From: Vitrella brassicaformis
Taxonomy: Eukaryota > Sar > Vitrellaceae
Length of the DNA: 64,000 nucleotides
Reading direction: 5' to 3'
Assembly (NCBI GenBank): GCA_001179505.1
Contig: CDMY01000323.1
Coordinates: forward strand, 28,408 to 92,407
Shown piece by piece: positions 33,376-45,187 of this stretch (its first letter is position 1; every line of letters starts with the position of its first letter). Below the pieces are notes generated by a model. The model was not told where the DNA came from, did not search any database, and saw only the letters and a program-made list of their open reading frames with translations. A program made the translations under genes and the position numbers.

Positions 33376-33458
33376 TGCTGGCGAGTGGGCTCAGGTATCA
33401 TAGGCAAAAATGGCTTTACCTACGACATTCTTTTCATTCGACTTGTCTGCAGGTAATT

Positions 33459-35578
33459 ATGTCGAGTGGAAAGAGGAAATACACGAGAGGAAAACCACCT
33501 CTGTGGTTTTTCCTCGCTGCTGTGGCGACGTGGGGAATTGAAGGAACAGAAGGCAGTGGGATCCCTCTGGACGCACGCCTCATGGTCAGGTACGCAAGCC
33601 CCGTAGAACGCATCTGAAAACTATTGTCTGAAAATGAACCGACTCCTGTGACAAGGTCCGACGAGCCTGCCTTTGGGGGTTCTGTGGACTCTGCGACGGT
33701 CGAAATGTTCCTGTATGGTCGAAATTTGGAGGACGCTCGTATTTGGAAACTGTATAGCGCGGGGAAGGCGAAAGACACGTTTCTGAAGGAGCTAGAAGCT
33801 GGCCTTCTGAATACTCTGGTTCCAAGAGCTAAGGCTCCAGCAGGTAGACTGCTGCTGTACATAACCTAGTATGGTTCTCGTCGACATTTATGCAGGCCGA
33901 AGGCTGGTCATGTTGGATGACGCCCTTGATTGGTTTGGCCGCAATAAGAAAATATTCAATGTCGTGGCAGGTATTAATCGAATCCACACATTCATCCCAC
34001 GCGCACACGTGTATGCGCGGCATATTGCAATAGACATGAATTTTTTCTCCTTTTCTCTTTGTGTCTCGCCAAGGGGAGTATGTCGAGAAACAATTCGCAA
34101 GCGTCATGAACGACTTGAAGAAGCCCTTCGATGCAGCCACCGAACTGCTGAAATGGCAATCACTGGACAAATTCTTCGACGACGCAGAAAAGATGACGGA
34201 CTCGCTCAACAATCCAACCTTGCAAAAGGCAAAAGAGATATTAGTCAATTTCGAAGGTCTCCACAAAGACCTGGGCGACGTGATCGAGAACCAGCTCTAT
34301 CAAGGGAAAATGGCTCAGAAGCTATTAAATGGACTTCAGGAGATTGCTAATACCTTCCAGGACGGATTGACGGATGCAGAAGGCATCTTGAATCACGTCA
34401 AAGCTAAGCTGGTTGAGTATGCCGATACTGAGATCAATGTAAGCACCATGGGGGAGCCTTCTGTGCATCAATCTTTTTTTCTTGCTGCTTTTACCGTCAG
34501 GACGTCATCTTGAAGCTAGGAGTGCAGCAGGACCTCATGATGGTACGAGAGTTCCAAAGTGGACTGAGAGAGCTCCTGAACGATCAAGACACCCTTCTAG
34601 GGAGCTTTCAGGAGCTCGCTGGCCTGTCTGCCCTGGATGACGGCCTCGTTGGTTTCCTGCATGGTGCATTCAACGGACAGCTCACGCCAGTACAGCAGCT
34701 GGAGGCAATCAAGGATGACAAGAGGATCATGCTCATTGAAGGACAGCAATCGTGGCGAGATGATGTTCACGATTTTTCGAAAGGTACAGCGTCGAAGGGT
34801 AAGCTGAGAGGAAGCGCAAGAAGGCTTTCCTTTTTTCAGGAGTTGACCTTGCAATAAACATCGCTTCGAGCCTAGGTGTGGACTCTGGATTGCTGGATGA
34901 TGTGAGCAAAGTCTCCTCTTTTGCAACGTGAGAGACGCTTCAACGTCAGCCTGTTCAATTGCTGATGCGGGATTTTGCGTGTCGCGTCATCAGGCAAGCT
35001 GCGATGGCCTTTCTTCCATCTAATGTAGTGGGGATGATACAGCTCGGCTTCTCTGCTATCGGGTCAATTTTTGGCATAAAGAAGAAGAAGAGAGGCCCTA
35101 GTGCAGCTGCTTTGAGACACCACCAAGTCATGCAGGCACTCCAGCAAATTCGGGAAGGACAGAAGATCATTTTGGATGCAACAATGGAGGGCCAGCAGGA
35201 AATCAAAGAGCTCATTGTCGAGGGCGTCTCAAAGCTCATGGAGGGGCAGAAGCAACTGATGACAAACCAAGAAACACTGTATGCACGAGCATTAAAGAAA
35301 TCCTCTCCTTTAATCGTCAATCCTTTTGTCGATACAGATACCAAACCACAATGAATTTGGCGAAGGACCTCAACGAAAAACACCTTGAGGTGATCGAGCG
35401 CTTCGACGACCTTGACATCAAGCTTTGGCAGGTGGCGGCAGTCGTGAAGGAGCTAAGATTTGATGAGATCGGTCACTGTCGCAATCTGGAGGTCGCCCTG
35501 CTGAAGGAGGAGGCCTTGCACGATGGATACTTCACAAATTATGCAGACCTCGTATACTTCGTCAACGTAACACACACA

Positions 35579-35610
<32 letters not shown>

Positions 35611-38372
35611 CAGGGACGTGCGTTCACACAAATGACAATCATTCATGTATCGGATGCACATGATGTGCTATGCTGCGCCAACATAGAGAGAGAAAGTGAG
35701 CTACGACAAATGCTATGCACGTGTGAGGATGCGACAAGACACGTGTAATAGATCTTACATCATACACAGGTGGTCAATGTGCGTATGTGTGTGTGTATCA
35801 CAGGATTGACCTCCTTTCTCGGGCTCTCGGGAGAAATCGGGAATTCTTGGACACACTTCGGAACTGGTCGCTCAGAAGAGAGAGTGTGCATAAGCATATT
35901 TCATGATGTGCTCGCGTGGGCATTTTTGCAGAGGACACAACACTCGACTCATTCTGGCAGGATCGCTACAATGAGCTTCTAGACTGGCTCAAAGCGAATG
36001 TGCCAGATAAAGCCGAATGGAAGTCCCTGGCCCTTCCTGAGCACACCTTTGATGCGCTCGACGCCAAGCTTCAGGACGACCCCAGCAACCTCCAGTTGGG
36101 GCCGCACTGGTGTGAGAAATCGTGCTATGTCACCGCATCATTCGATCAGAGGCTGGACGTGCTTGTATCCGCCAAGCTAGTGCTGGAGCTCTTGAGTCCT
36201 CTCCCCAAGCTTACCCAAGTCATCAACGTCCAGTTTGGCGACTCGGTGCGCCCAGAAGAGGAGCTTGAGAGAATGGAGGAGGAACCCAAATCCCTCCTTC
36301 GTCTCGAAAATGCCCTTCTTCTTTCTGAGATCGCTATTGCCCAGCATAACCTCATCAGCGGTGATCTGCTTCTGCCTCTATTCTATGAAGAGCTGAAGGA
36401 TGATGCCAGCGACATCTCGGAGAAGTCGACAATTGTGGGCTTCCTTGAAAGGAATCCGTGGCTGCGGACGAATTTCCTTCGCTACATGGTCCGGGAGGAG
36501 CTCAACCTCACAAGTTGCAGCTTGACTGTATATCATGTGGCTCTGGGAAGCGATTACTTGTTGGAAAAAGTGGTTCCCTTCTCGTCGAACAACAGCTATA
36601 CGAATGGAGATGTCTCCCTTGGCGTCGGAGCGGCTGGCCTCGCCATGCCTCCCACCGAGGAAATCCAGGCAAACCGAGTGTTGCATACCATGCAGATGGA
36701 CCAGGTAAGTAAGGATTGAGATTTGGATTTTTGAGCTTCGTATTCCTTCGCACTTTACGTCGGTACCTCGTATTATCTTCCAGCTGCTTGTCCTGCGGTA
36801 CAATCTGCTTGATAAGATCGCCGACTACGAGAGCGAAAAGAACGATCCTGTCGAAGCACACGCCATAGTGGCGGACACGGCCTCCACAATCGCCTACAGG
36901 CGCCAAGCCACTGAGGAGCTGGATGGCGTCATCGATCTGCTCGTCGTAGAGCCAGGAGACGAAGAGTATATCACATCTCCGCCATGGCAGGGAAGCAGGC
37001 CTCCTGCGATTACTGTCGATCTCCCAAGTGAAGCCCCTGCTACCACCACTGAAGTCCCTACTGAGACACCTACCAAGGAAAACGACCTTTCTGATTCACT
37101 GGCCGACGGGCACATCACAATCGACAGAGCCAACACGGACGACCAGGAGGATCCGACAACTGTATGTCACATGCCATCCGCCACGAAGGTGTCTTGCATT
37201 GCAGCCGACTATCCCAAGCGTATCACCTTGGCAGAAGACAGCCCGATCACTGATGTTGAGGGCACCAGCCATAACGATGTCATCAGGGGCAACGCGAAAG
37301 ATAACAAGCTGACAGGTTGAGAGGGAAATGACGTCCTCATCAGCGGTGGCGGAAACGATGGTAAGCAACCGTTTCCGGACGCCCACGTATTTATCCGCCA
37401 ACGTTTGTGTTCAGATCTGCTAGGAATGCAAGGAGCCGACACTTTGTAAGAAGCATATTGGAAGGCTGCGTACGAGACACCTCTGTGCATACACTTTCTC
37501 TTCCAGTGTGATTTCCAACAAGGCGGGAGAAGTGCTCATCCCTCTATTTGACACACTCGATGACGGTCATGACATGCTAGACATGACTGAGTTCTCACAT
37601 ATTACCAGCATGGCAGAGCTCATGTCTCACGTGTCGGAGGGAAGTGTCGTCATCAACATGGACCAAGACCGCTCGGTGATCATACATAACCTTGTCCCTG
37701 ATGACATGCGTGAGGAATATTTCGTCATGTATAAGGAAACCGACAAGATGACTGGTGATAACATAAATTGGCTGTGCGCCTTCAATGACATACTCATCTT
37801 CTTGTCGTGTCTCTCTCTTTGTAGGCGCCGAGTCCTCTTGTAGTGTCTTTGACTTCACCGATGAGTGTCTGGACAGGGAAGGTCTTGGCGGCGTCTTCAT
37901 TATCATCTTATGCCTCCTCTTCGTAGCCGCTGTGGGCGCCTTGGCATACGTCATGATGAGGAAATCGCCATGGAAGAAGATGAAGAACCAGGACATCGTT
38001 GAGGAGAACGAAGGACAGGAAGCGCTGACGACAATTGTGACGGCCGAGAAGGCAGGGGAACATAAAGAAGTCATGGGGAAGGAAATGGTGCCTGCTGTCG
38101 AGCGCGACGCCGAACAAGAGTTTGCAGCCGTGTTGCCTGGTGAAGTCCCTGTCGCACACAAAGAGGAGGCTGGAGTGAGCGAAGAGCTACCAGAGCAGCA
38201 ACAGAAAGAGCAAGCAGCTGGGGAAGAACAGGGAGAACGTGAGATGCCGTCCTACGCAGCCGTCGACGAGTCCATGCAGGAGCAGAAGCTGCCGGTAGGT
38301 GAGCTCGGAGAGACAGGATTCGACAAAGGACACGAGCAGCAAGCAGACGAAGGCGAAGCTCATCAGGCGTAA
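33459..38372 (+). CDS. Long surface protein with RTX-type repeats and C-terminal membrane span
   Basis: At least 14 exons. Firm ones include 33459-33589, 33656-33843, 33896-33970, 34074-34438, 34501-34783, 34840-34927, 34994-35278, 35338-35566, 35932-36704, 36784-37315 (or 37360), 37415-37445, 37507-37754 and 37825-38372. The connection between 35566 and 35932 is unresolved. The N-terminus has a signal anchor (PLWFFLAAVATWGIEG). A long helical region follows, with a hydrophobic segment (NVVGMIQLGFSAIGSIFGI) before KKKKRG and coiled coils. Then comes a Thr/Pro/Glu-rich linker. RTX-type calcium-binding repeats follow (GTSHNDVIRGN; GNDVLISGGGND). Near the end are a membrane span (VFIIILCLLFVAAVGALAYV), a basic stop-transfer and a Glu/Gln-rich tail of about 130 residues. 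An in-frame TGA at 37318-37320 falls inside the repeats and can be removed by the upstream donor at 37316. RTX repeats are bacterial-type modules, rare in eukaryotes. It is not evidence of a toxin; function unknown. Confidence 0.7.
37316..37360 (+). other. Optional 45-nt exon segment containing TGA
   Basis: Between two same-phase donors (ACAG/GTTGAG at 37316 and GATG/GTAAGC at 37361), 45 nt encode the strongest RTX repeat and a TGA stop (37318-37320). The downstream donor is the better one. Use of the upstream donor deletes exactly 15 codons including the stop and restores the frame. Confidence 0.6.
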
Positions 38373-38435
38373 AGATGTCGAAGGGGCGCATCCCATCGGG
38401 TGAATGTGATCATCTGGTGTTTGTTGAATGCTCTT

Positions 38436-38480
38436 AAGTCTGTGATGTCGTATGTTGCAAGTCTGTGATGTCGTATGTTG
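38436..38480. repeat. Tandem 22-bp repeat in the 3' region of the RTX gene
   Basis: AAGTCTGTGATGTCGTATGT plus TG occurs at 38436-38457 and again at 38459-38480, one base apart. It lies 64 bp after the stop codon and may be in the 3' UTR. Confidence 0.85.
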
Positions 38481-38561
38481 TGGATAAACTAAGTGAGTCG
38501 GGAAATATAGGTGGTGTGTGTTCGGTCATGAACATATCCTTGATTGGCCATACATGACTAG

Positions 38562-38601
38562 TCCTTGTTCAAGTAAAAGTCAGTTATTACTTGAACAAGG
38601 A
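38562..38601. repeat. Perfect 15-bp inverted repeat
   Basis: TCCTTGTTCAAGTAA (38562-38576) is followed after a 10-nt loop by its exact reverse complement (38587-38601). A second, shorter complementary pair (CATATCCTTG near 38533 and CAAGGATATG ending about 38604) suggests a nested foldback. It lies in the intergenic tail-to-tail region and might be a transcript-end hairpin or a small foldback element. Confidence 0.85.
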
Positions 38602-38604
38602 TAT

Positions 38605-39769
38605 GCTACCACTTGTTTCTACTCAGCTTTTGAGCCAATAAACAGACATGATTTGCTTTGTTGTTCGGCTTCAAATCGGACAAATGCCGTCTGTGTATTT
38701 TGTGCTCGCAGCGTAGCGTCAGCATGTACAAGGGAAGCACCCCAATACCCATACGATATCGAAGGTCCGATTCTTTCTTCCTCCACACTGGTCCACACTG
38801 TCCATGCATATGGACAGAGTCCGCGTCGGGATGTTTACTTGTGTGGGTAGGGAACGCTGACACAGAGTGTATCGTCCATTTTACGCTGACACAGTGCCAA
38901 AATGGAGTCTTTGTCTTGCCTTTCTTCTGTCCATGGTATATGTGTGTTTGCGCGCGCATGTATCGAATCGGTCGATGTATGGAAACACTTATGTGCAGAC
39001 GCCTGTGTGAGAACGACTGCATATCTTTGAACACACAATGTGAATCACAGCTTCCTTCACACATCGAACTGGATAGCACTCGTTTGTATTGTCCACACAG
39101 TTCATTTGCCTTCACACTTACACACACACACGCACGCACATAGAAGACAGACATAAGATTGCACACAACACATAGAGACATGCATACATACACCCAGACG
39201 ACAGTGCCGGTAGACATACGACATACATACGTGAGACACATAACGCAGACAGGCAGGTATATCGATCCAACCACTCAGTCATCGGACACAACAGGCAGGC
39301 AGACAGGCAGACAGGGCAGGCACGGACATCGACCAAATCAATGAATTTCTTCATTTTGGGTGCCTCGTGCTCTACGGGCAAGAAAGCGGGGGGCTTCCGG
39401 CTCCAAACGCCCCCGTGTGCAGTAGCAGAGAGCAGAGAGCGTTTGTATCATCGCGGAGCAAGGGAATGAACGTGGGAATGAACGAATTGAGAGAAGTGAG
39501 CTGATCTTGTCAGATGTTCCTTTGAAGACTGTGCTTCATTTTTTTCGGTCTTGTGCGATATTTCACTACGGGCTTCCCCAGGCCTCAGACAGGAACTAAA
39601 GCAGGCACGCTATAAAAACCAAAGACTAACGGCCAAATCAGACTTACGTCCCCGCAAATCCACCCAGGCGAAGCTAATCTGACACGGACGAATGTACAGT
39701 AATCTATTCTGCCGCGATGAATGTGCATTTGCTGCTGCGATGAACACGCTCACGGGTGCACAGACATCT
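38605..39769. other. Intergenic, tail-to-tail, repeat-rich
   Basis: About 1.2 kb with CA/ACACAC runs (39115-39140), CATA and CAGG repeats (39180-39320). No gene, RNA or domain is seen. Confidence 0.6.
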
Positions 39770-42700
39770 TTACGAAACTACGTATGCTGCCGCTCCCAGT
39801 GCGGTGATGAGTGTAAGGATGAAAGGGCTGTTCCCTTTGCTCATCGCTGCAGACTCCGTCGTCTCGTCCTGCCATCCTGGCATGAGCTGTACCACGTGTC
39901 AAAAATCCACGTGTGTGCCGGTGTATTGTCAACACGTGCTCATGTATGTGCGTACCGCTCTGTATTCCTCGAGTTCGTCAAGAGGCGGCACCCACACGCG
40001 ATCCACCAGAAGCAGATGGCCGTTTTCACAAACACTCAGAAGAGCATCGGCACACAGATCGTGCTGCATACATTCATGTGTCACATGTGCATGCTCGCGC
40101 TCATGCACGTGTGTATGTATCATCGTGTCCTGTGTTGGCTGATACCTTCGTGATGACCGCTTGGCCCAAGTCGAAATCCGTGTACTTGACCTCGGGTGCC
40201 TCTCCTTCCGCTCCTTTTTTTTTCTCGTTGTATTTGACCTTGTTCATGCGGACACACACATATACAAGCCTGATTACGTGAAAATGCCGCCAGTCTGTCT
40301 CTGTGCCATACCTCAACGTAGGTCATGTTGTTCGTCTCCGTCTCGTTGCCGGTGGGCGTAGCGGTGGTTCTTATCCCCGCACACACCTTTGTGTATATTG
40401 TGTTGTTGAGTGGGTCGCCAATGAGGTTCAAGAGTGTGTGGCCTGTCAGGCAATTGTCGTCGTCGTCGGCGGCCTCAGTGATGTTGCCAAAGTCGTGTGC
40501 GTCATATCCTGACAGCCGACGAGCCTCTCTCGCGCTAATGAGCATCAGCGTTTCGTATGGTGACAGCCGGCGGGTTCCTGGCGGGCCCTGCGTGCTCGGA
40601 TTCGAGCTCGGATTCGAGCTCGGATTCGGGCTTGGGCTTGGGCTTGGGCTCGGCGTGTCATCCCCAAGGTCCGTGTTATCCCCTGGCTCAGTGTCATTCA
40701 CCGGCTCACTCACAACAATGTGAGCAAGGAAGATCGGGATGAAGGGGTTCAGTGGGGTCGTGTTAGTAGTATTTTCGTTTTTCTTTGTCATGGTAATATT
40801 GGTCGCGTTTTCGAGCATTCGCTCATAGGTGCCATTGCCTAAGTCCTCCCACGCTGAAAAAGAAATTCGGGAGAGAAGTAAAAGACGTACACAGGCCTTC
40901 GTACCGCGGTTCGTTGGGGCGAAGAACGTTATGTTCTTTCTGTTGAATCTGTTCTTAGCGCCTTCAGTCTCCAGCTCCGTCCAACTGCTGTCGAGCAGCT
41001 TGAGAATATACCTGGACAGTTAAACAGACCCCGTTGTATCACAGTAACAAGACACTCGCAGCAGCTGCACCGACTTTCCAATCTGGTCAATCTCCATTTC
41101 ACTATCGATGTTCAGCGTGTCGATTGCTGCCTTTGTTTTGAGCAGCTCGTCATCCTGAAAGAACGCATGGCTCCGCATTGGTAGACGAAGGTATCCATGT
41201 ACTCGTAACATCTAACTTACATCCTCCATGATAATTTGGCGGACATACAGGCCAGGAGGAGGAGGATCGACAGCGCTATAGAATGACGGATACCAGGACG
41301 GCGTGTGACCTGTATACGCATGTACTTGCATACTCGGACACTCAAGCCCCTGCACGGAACAACATGCCATTCGATGCTCGGGTGAAGGTTCATATTTCCC
41401 TTTAGTATCACCAGTAGCCCGCTGGTGCAGTTTGTCTCGATTTCACAGTCATTGTGTTCAGCCTCCACTTCACCTAGGCCTTCCACGTCCACCACCATTT
41501 TGAACTTGAGGCTGATATGATGTGGATGTAGTTACGTACAGGACAGACAAAACTAGACAGGCAGTCGTTTGTGCTTTCAGCTCACCTGCCACTGTCTGGT
41601 CCGCTTACTCCCATTTCACATACTAGAGACGCATCCAGGGCCTGTTCGCTCTCCTGTGCAGCACACAATTAGGAAGCATGCGACCAAGTAAGTCAGTCGA
41701 GTGTTTGCAATATCGACCAATTTGGATTTGTCGATTGAGAACTTGCGACCCCATAGCTCCGGGGGCTCCCACCGAGAGCCGTTAGCGATGGTAAACTCAC
41801 TCGGGTAATACTTTGTGATGATGTCGCGAGCGTGTACTGTCGTGGAAGACCCCCATTCGGCTCCCGAGTAGGCATCCAGGGAGATGTTTGGACACTGGAT
41901 GCCAAGTGGGTCTCAACAATGGACACAGACACACGGAACTACATATGCATTCAGAGTGGTGTCGCCATAGGCATCCTGATTTGTTCTTTGCATCCTTGCT
42001 CTTTGTCGCTATTCTCCACCATACTTACCCGGCGAACACTCTAGCTCGATTTTGCACTTCCGTTGCCCCTCCATCTTGCCCAACCCCTCGACAAACGTCT
42101 CGAAGTCAAACTGTACGCTGACAGTCACGACACAATGAATAGCCAGGTTTGGGATTCATCGCATGTAACTTACGTGTGATTGACCGCATGTAACTTACGT
42201 GTGATTGACAGGTTCAGTAGGGCACTCATCCCCCACTGGAAACCTCACGCCTATTGTGATTGTGCCATCAGTTTCCTGCCGTGTACAAATGCCCAGCAGT
42301 ATGTAGCTGTATGTATTGTCAGCAACACTCACGAAGGAAGACGTGTCATTGACGATAAAGCTTGAATATTCCCCCACATTTATGATTCTCACGACCTCGA
42401 TAGTGATGTTCGCCAGATCGATCTTTCCCTTGCCCTGCTGGAAGAAGTCCTCCAGTACGACGAAGGTCTCATTCTTGTAGGTCAGCGCTCCATGATGGTT
42501 AGTGTACTTGAGCCGGTCACGAGAACGGCACTTCAGTGGGAGGGCTGGAACCTCTACTGGCTCCTCTTCCTCCGGCACCTCTTCTGGGGGATCTTTGTAC
42601 GTTCCTACAGTCCGCCATAGATACGAACAGACAAATTTGAACTCTCTTATTGTGTTCCTCTCTTGTTGTTTTCCGCTCTTATTGATCCTCCACTCTATCA

Positions 42701-43601
42701 ATCCGCTGACCAATGCATTCAGTCTCGACTTCGCACCTTTGCCTGTCTACCACAGGTCCGATACCCTCCACGAACGCACGAAAGTTGAAATAGAGCCTGA
42801 ACAGGCGTATAAAACTCAAAACACGTCTGTCTTTGTCGTGTCATCATTGGCATACTCTTGCGGCTTCGTTTCTTCAATCGCGTTTTTGTTGCACACCAGA
42901 GTCATGTCGGCTGTTTTCTGGCTCGCCTGCACACAGGGCGCATGCATCCAACATGCAAATTTTTCGAATGCACGATCGTGTGCTGACCATCAGTCTGTCA
43001 TCCAACTCCAGCGTCCTGGCGGAACCCAGCCCGGGAATCGGCACCGGGCTGCCAGATGGAGCCGCTGCAGGGTCTCTATATTCTGCCTTCCATGGTTGGG
43101 CACCACGCGGCAACTGTCCGTCGCATTCTTTGTTCAGGCAGAGTCTCAGGTCTGTCACTTCGATTGCCGACGCCGACACTGAATACAGTAAACAGTTCCC
43201 CACACCGCACTAATGTCTGCCTGTACCCCTGTTCGCCCACCGTGTGCTTTGTCAGGGTCGATGAAGTCGTTATGAGAATGCAGCCTCAGGGGTCCGATGG
43301 GAATCGGCGGTGGGGTACTTGGCAGCGGACCTTCTGTAGACGGTGATATTGAGCTACTCGGGGCCTCCTCGGTCGTACTCGTGGGGGGTTCCGAGGGGTC
43401 CTCGGTCGTTGAACTTCCCGTGGAAGAAACCAGGAGGAGCTGCACAGTGTACCCCGCACAGTGCCGGGATAGAACCATCAGTAGTACACAAACCCATTCA
43501 TTCATTCAGCAATAGTCAATCAGTCAACAACTAATCGTCCTTTGTGGGCCACTCACGGTGGAGAGCAAGGTGGAGAGAAGGAGTCGAAGCACGGCGCACA
43601 T
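39770..43601 (-). CDS. FAS1 (fasciclin) domain surface protein with GPI-like tail
   Basis: A multi-exon minus-strand gene. ATG 43601 opens a hydrophobic signal peptide (MCAVLRLLLSTLLST) that splices to LLLVSSTGSSTTEDPSEPPT, a Ser/Thr/Pro/Glu stalk. Three related modules follow, each with F.F..FVEG(L/I)G and C(K/E)(I/V)E.EC: near 42800-42712, 42115-42031 and 41509-41420. Downstream is a fasciclin domain split over exons from about 41022 to 39960. Its parts are YILKLLDSSWTELE, NITFFAPTNR then AWEDLGNGTYERMLEN (FAS1 H1), FLAHIVVSEP (H2), and CENGHLLLVDRVWVPP (terminal beta strand). N-glycosylation sites (NxT) are abundant. The last exon ends SKGNSPFILTLITALGAAAYVVS, a C-terminal hydrophobic tail without a basic stop-transfer, typical of a GPI-attachment signal. 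The likely role is cell adhesion or wall attachment. A tandem 25-bp repeat duplicates one splice donor (42160-42209). Confidence 0.75.
42160..42209 (-). repeat. Tandem 25-bp duplication containing a 5' splice site
   Basis: Two identical 25-bp copies, 42160-42184 and 42185-42209. On the coding (minus) strand each holds CAC AC/GTAAGT. The first copy met by the transcript ends the exon after 42199, and its intron begins at 42198; the second donor is exactly 25 nt downstream (42173). The upstream donor joins in frame to the exon starting CGTACAGTTTGAC. The downstream donor would add 25 nt containing TAA. Confidence 0.85.
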
Positions 43602-43936
43602 CGTGGGCTTGCTTTTTCGTCGGAGGGGAGGGAGTACAAGTGGAACCCAAATGCGATCTCGTTTTGGGGGACGGGACGGTGGTTGAATGGACCGTCGGGT
43701 GGGTCGCCGTTCTGGATGGCGGACACCATGCAGCAGGGAGGTGCCCTTGGTGGGCGTCTGGTACGCCGCCGCCACTCGCTCCTGCCGCTGCTAGCCGCTG
43801 CTGTCGTACGCCGCCGCCATGACGCGCAGGCAGCATCATCAGCTGGGCCAGTGGCGGTCACCGCATGGCTGGAGAGCTGGGTGAGGTAGTTAGTGAGGGC
43901 ATCTCGCAGCGGTGGCCCATCATCCGGCTACCCATC
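43602..43936. promoter_or_regulatory. Divergent upstream region
   Basis: 335 bp separate the FAS1-protein ATG (minus) and the small secreted-protein ATG (plus). Frames across it (for example 43553-43861 minus) are shadows without a signal or domain. It is the likely promoter region for both genes. Confidence 0.4.
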
Positions 43937-45187
43937 ATGGCCCTTCTTGTCCCTCTCTTGGTTCTCGTGTCTGCCGGCCTGGCCACAGGCTGCGAAGTGA
44001 GCTTCATCCACGGGTATGCAGACAGCTACACACACGAGACGAAGGGGCCGCCGGCGGCAAGATCAGAGTCGAACATCTCCACGGCTTCGAGCTGATCGAC
44101 GAGCTCGTCTTTCATCCGACAGGCACTCGACCCGCAGGGCACGATGCAGGCGGAGACATCACAGGCCGAGACAAGCAAGGCAGGGAAAGGGCGCACCAAG
44201 AAGAAGGCCAAAAAGAAGTGCGTTGGATGTGTGTGGGGGTCCATTCGACGGTCAGAGATCATTGGATCAATCGCACATGGGATGCTCCACACATCGGTTC
44301 AATGCATGGCAGATCCGGTCCATCAATCAGCGCATACATACGGTATATACGAGTTCAGAGGGCGGCGTGTGTGTCTGGGTGTTTTCGATGAGTTTGATGA
44401 GAACGAAGAACGCATCAAAAAACGGTGCGGGGAAGGAAAGGTGTGCGTTGCACACATGACGAGTGAATGAGAAAAGGAATGAGACATACAAGCTGATGCG
44501 TGGATTACGCTGACATGTGTCTCTCGCCTTGTATACACGCAGCTGCCGTCAAGGCTAAGAAACGAGAGCAAGAGCAAGAGCTGCAAAGTCACACCTTCTG
44601 ATAACTCACATGCATTTACCGAAAGACCCGCCCCTCACTTTCGGTCAGCAGATGATGTTTTTTGTTTGTAGATGCATGGAACAAGTCAGCCTGCCTGTTG
44701 TCTTAAGCGTGGGCAGAGAGAAAAATACCAAGCGCGAAATACAAGGACGGGATCGCCATGGGCGCCAATGGGTGTGGTGTGTATGGTCTGGTGTGTGGTG
44801 TTTGGTGTGTTGTGTGTGGCCACCACGCAGGTTGTTTCCGCGACCCGAGTGGTCGGTTCATCGATGTGCGTCCGCGTGAGGGCCGCCTGTGTTACGACGA
44901 CATGATGAAGAAGACCGAGCGAGAGCTGGCAGAGATGCTCGTAGAGGCAGGCCATCCAGAAGCAGCAGCAGGAACTCGAGACCTCACCGCACGACAAGAG
45001 CACCACCAAGAAAGCACTCAAAGAGGTAGGTGGGGTGGGTCGGGGCAGCCACACACGCACACACACAGACAGAGGCTGGCTGGAGCGATTTGGTTGGCAT
45101 GGTGTGAATGAAATGAATATCATGTGGGTGCGTGTGTTGCAGGAGTTGGCAGCGGCCAAGAGGGTGCTGGACAGCGCCAAAGAGTGA
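43937..45187 (+). CDS. Small secreted protein with charged coiled-coil end
   Basis: ATG 43937 opens a strong signal peptide (MALLVPLLVLVSAGLATGCE), splicing at GAA/GTGAGC. The next exon most likely begins at 44062 (after GGCAAG, 65-nt intron) or 44026 (29-nt intron), giving IRVEHLHGFELIDELVFHP and ending QKE/GTGCGT. Later pieces are a short basic exon near 44556 (AKKREQEQELQ), an exon after CACGCAG 44831 (CFRDPSGRFIDVRPREGR, then CYDDMMKKTERELAEML) and a last exon of 14 codons ending DSAKE. Between 44941 and 44959 the frame must change (see findings). Middle exon joins are approximate. No domain is recognised. Another ATG at 43865 is in frame but hides the signal peptide. Confidence 0.5.

Noticed and set aside
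37318-37320. Selenocysteine reading of the TGA in the RTX gene
   Set aside because: The residue lies in a repeat position normally held by small or polar residues, and I see no candidate SECIS element; alternative splicing or a nonsense change is simpler.
33459-38372. Calling the RTX protein a toxin
   Set aside because: RTX repeats are only calcium-binding folds; the protein has a C-terminal membrane span and cytoplasmic tail, and no toxin domain is recognised.
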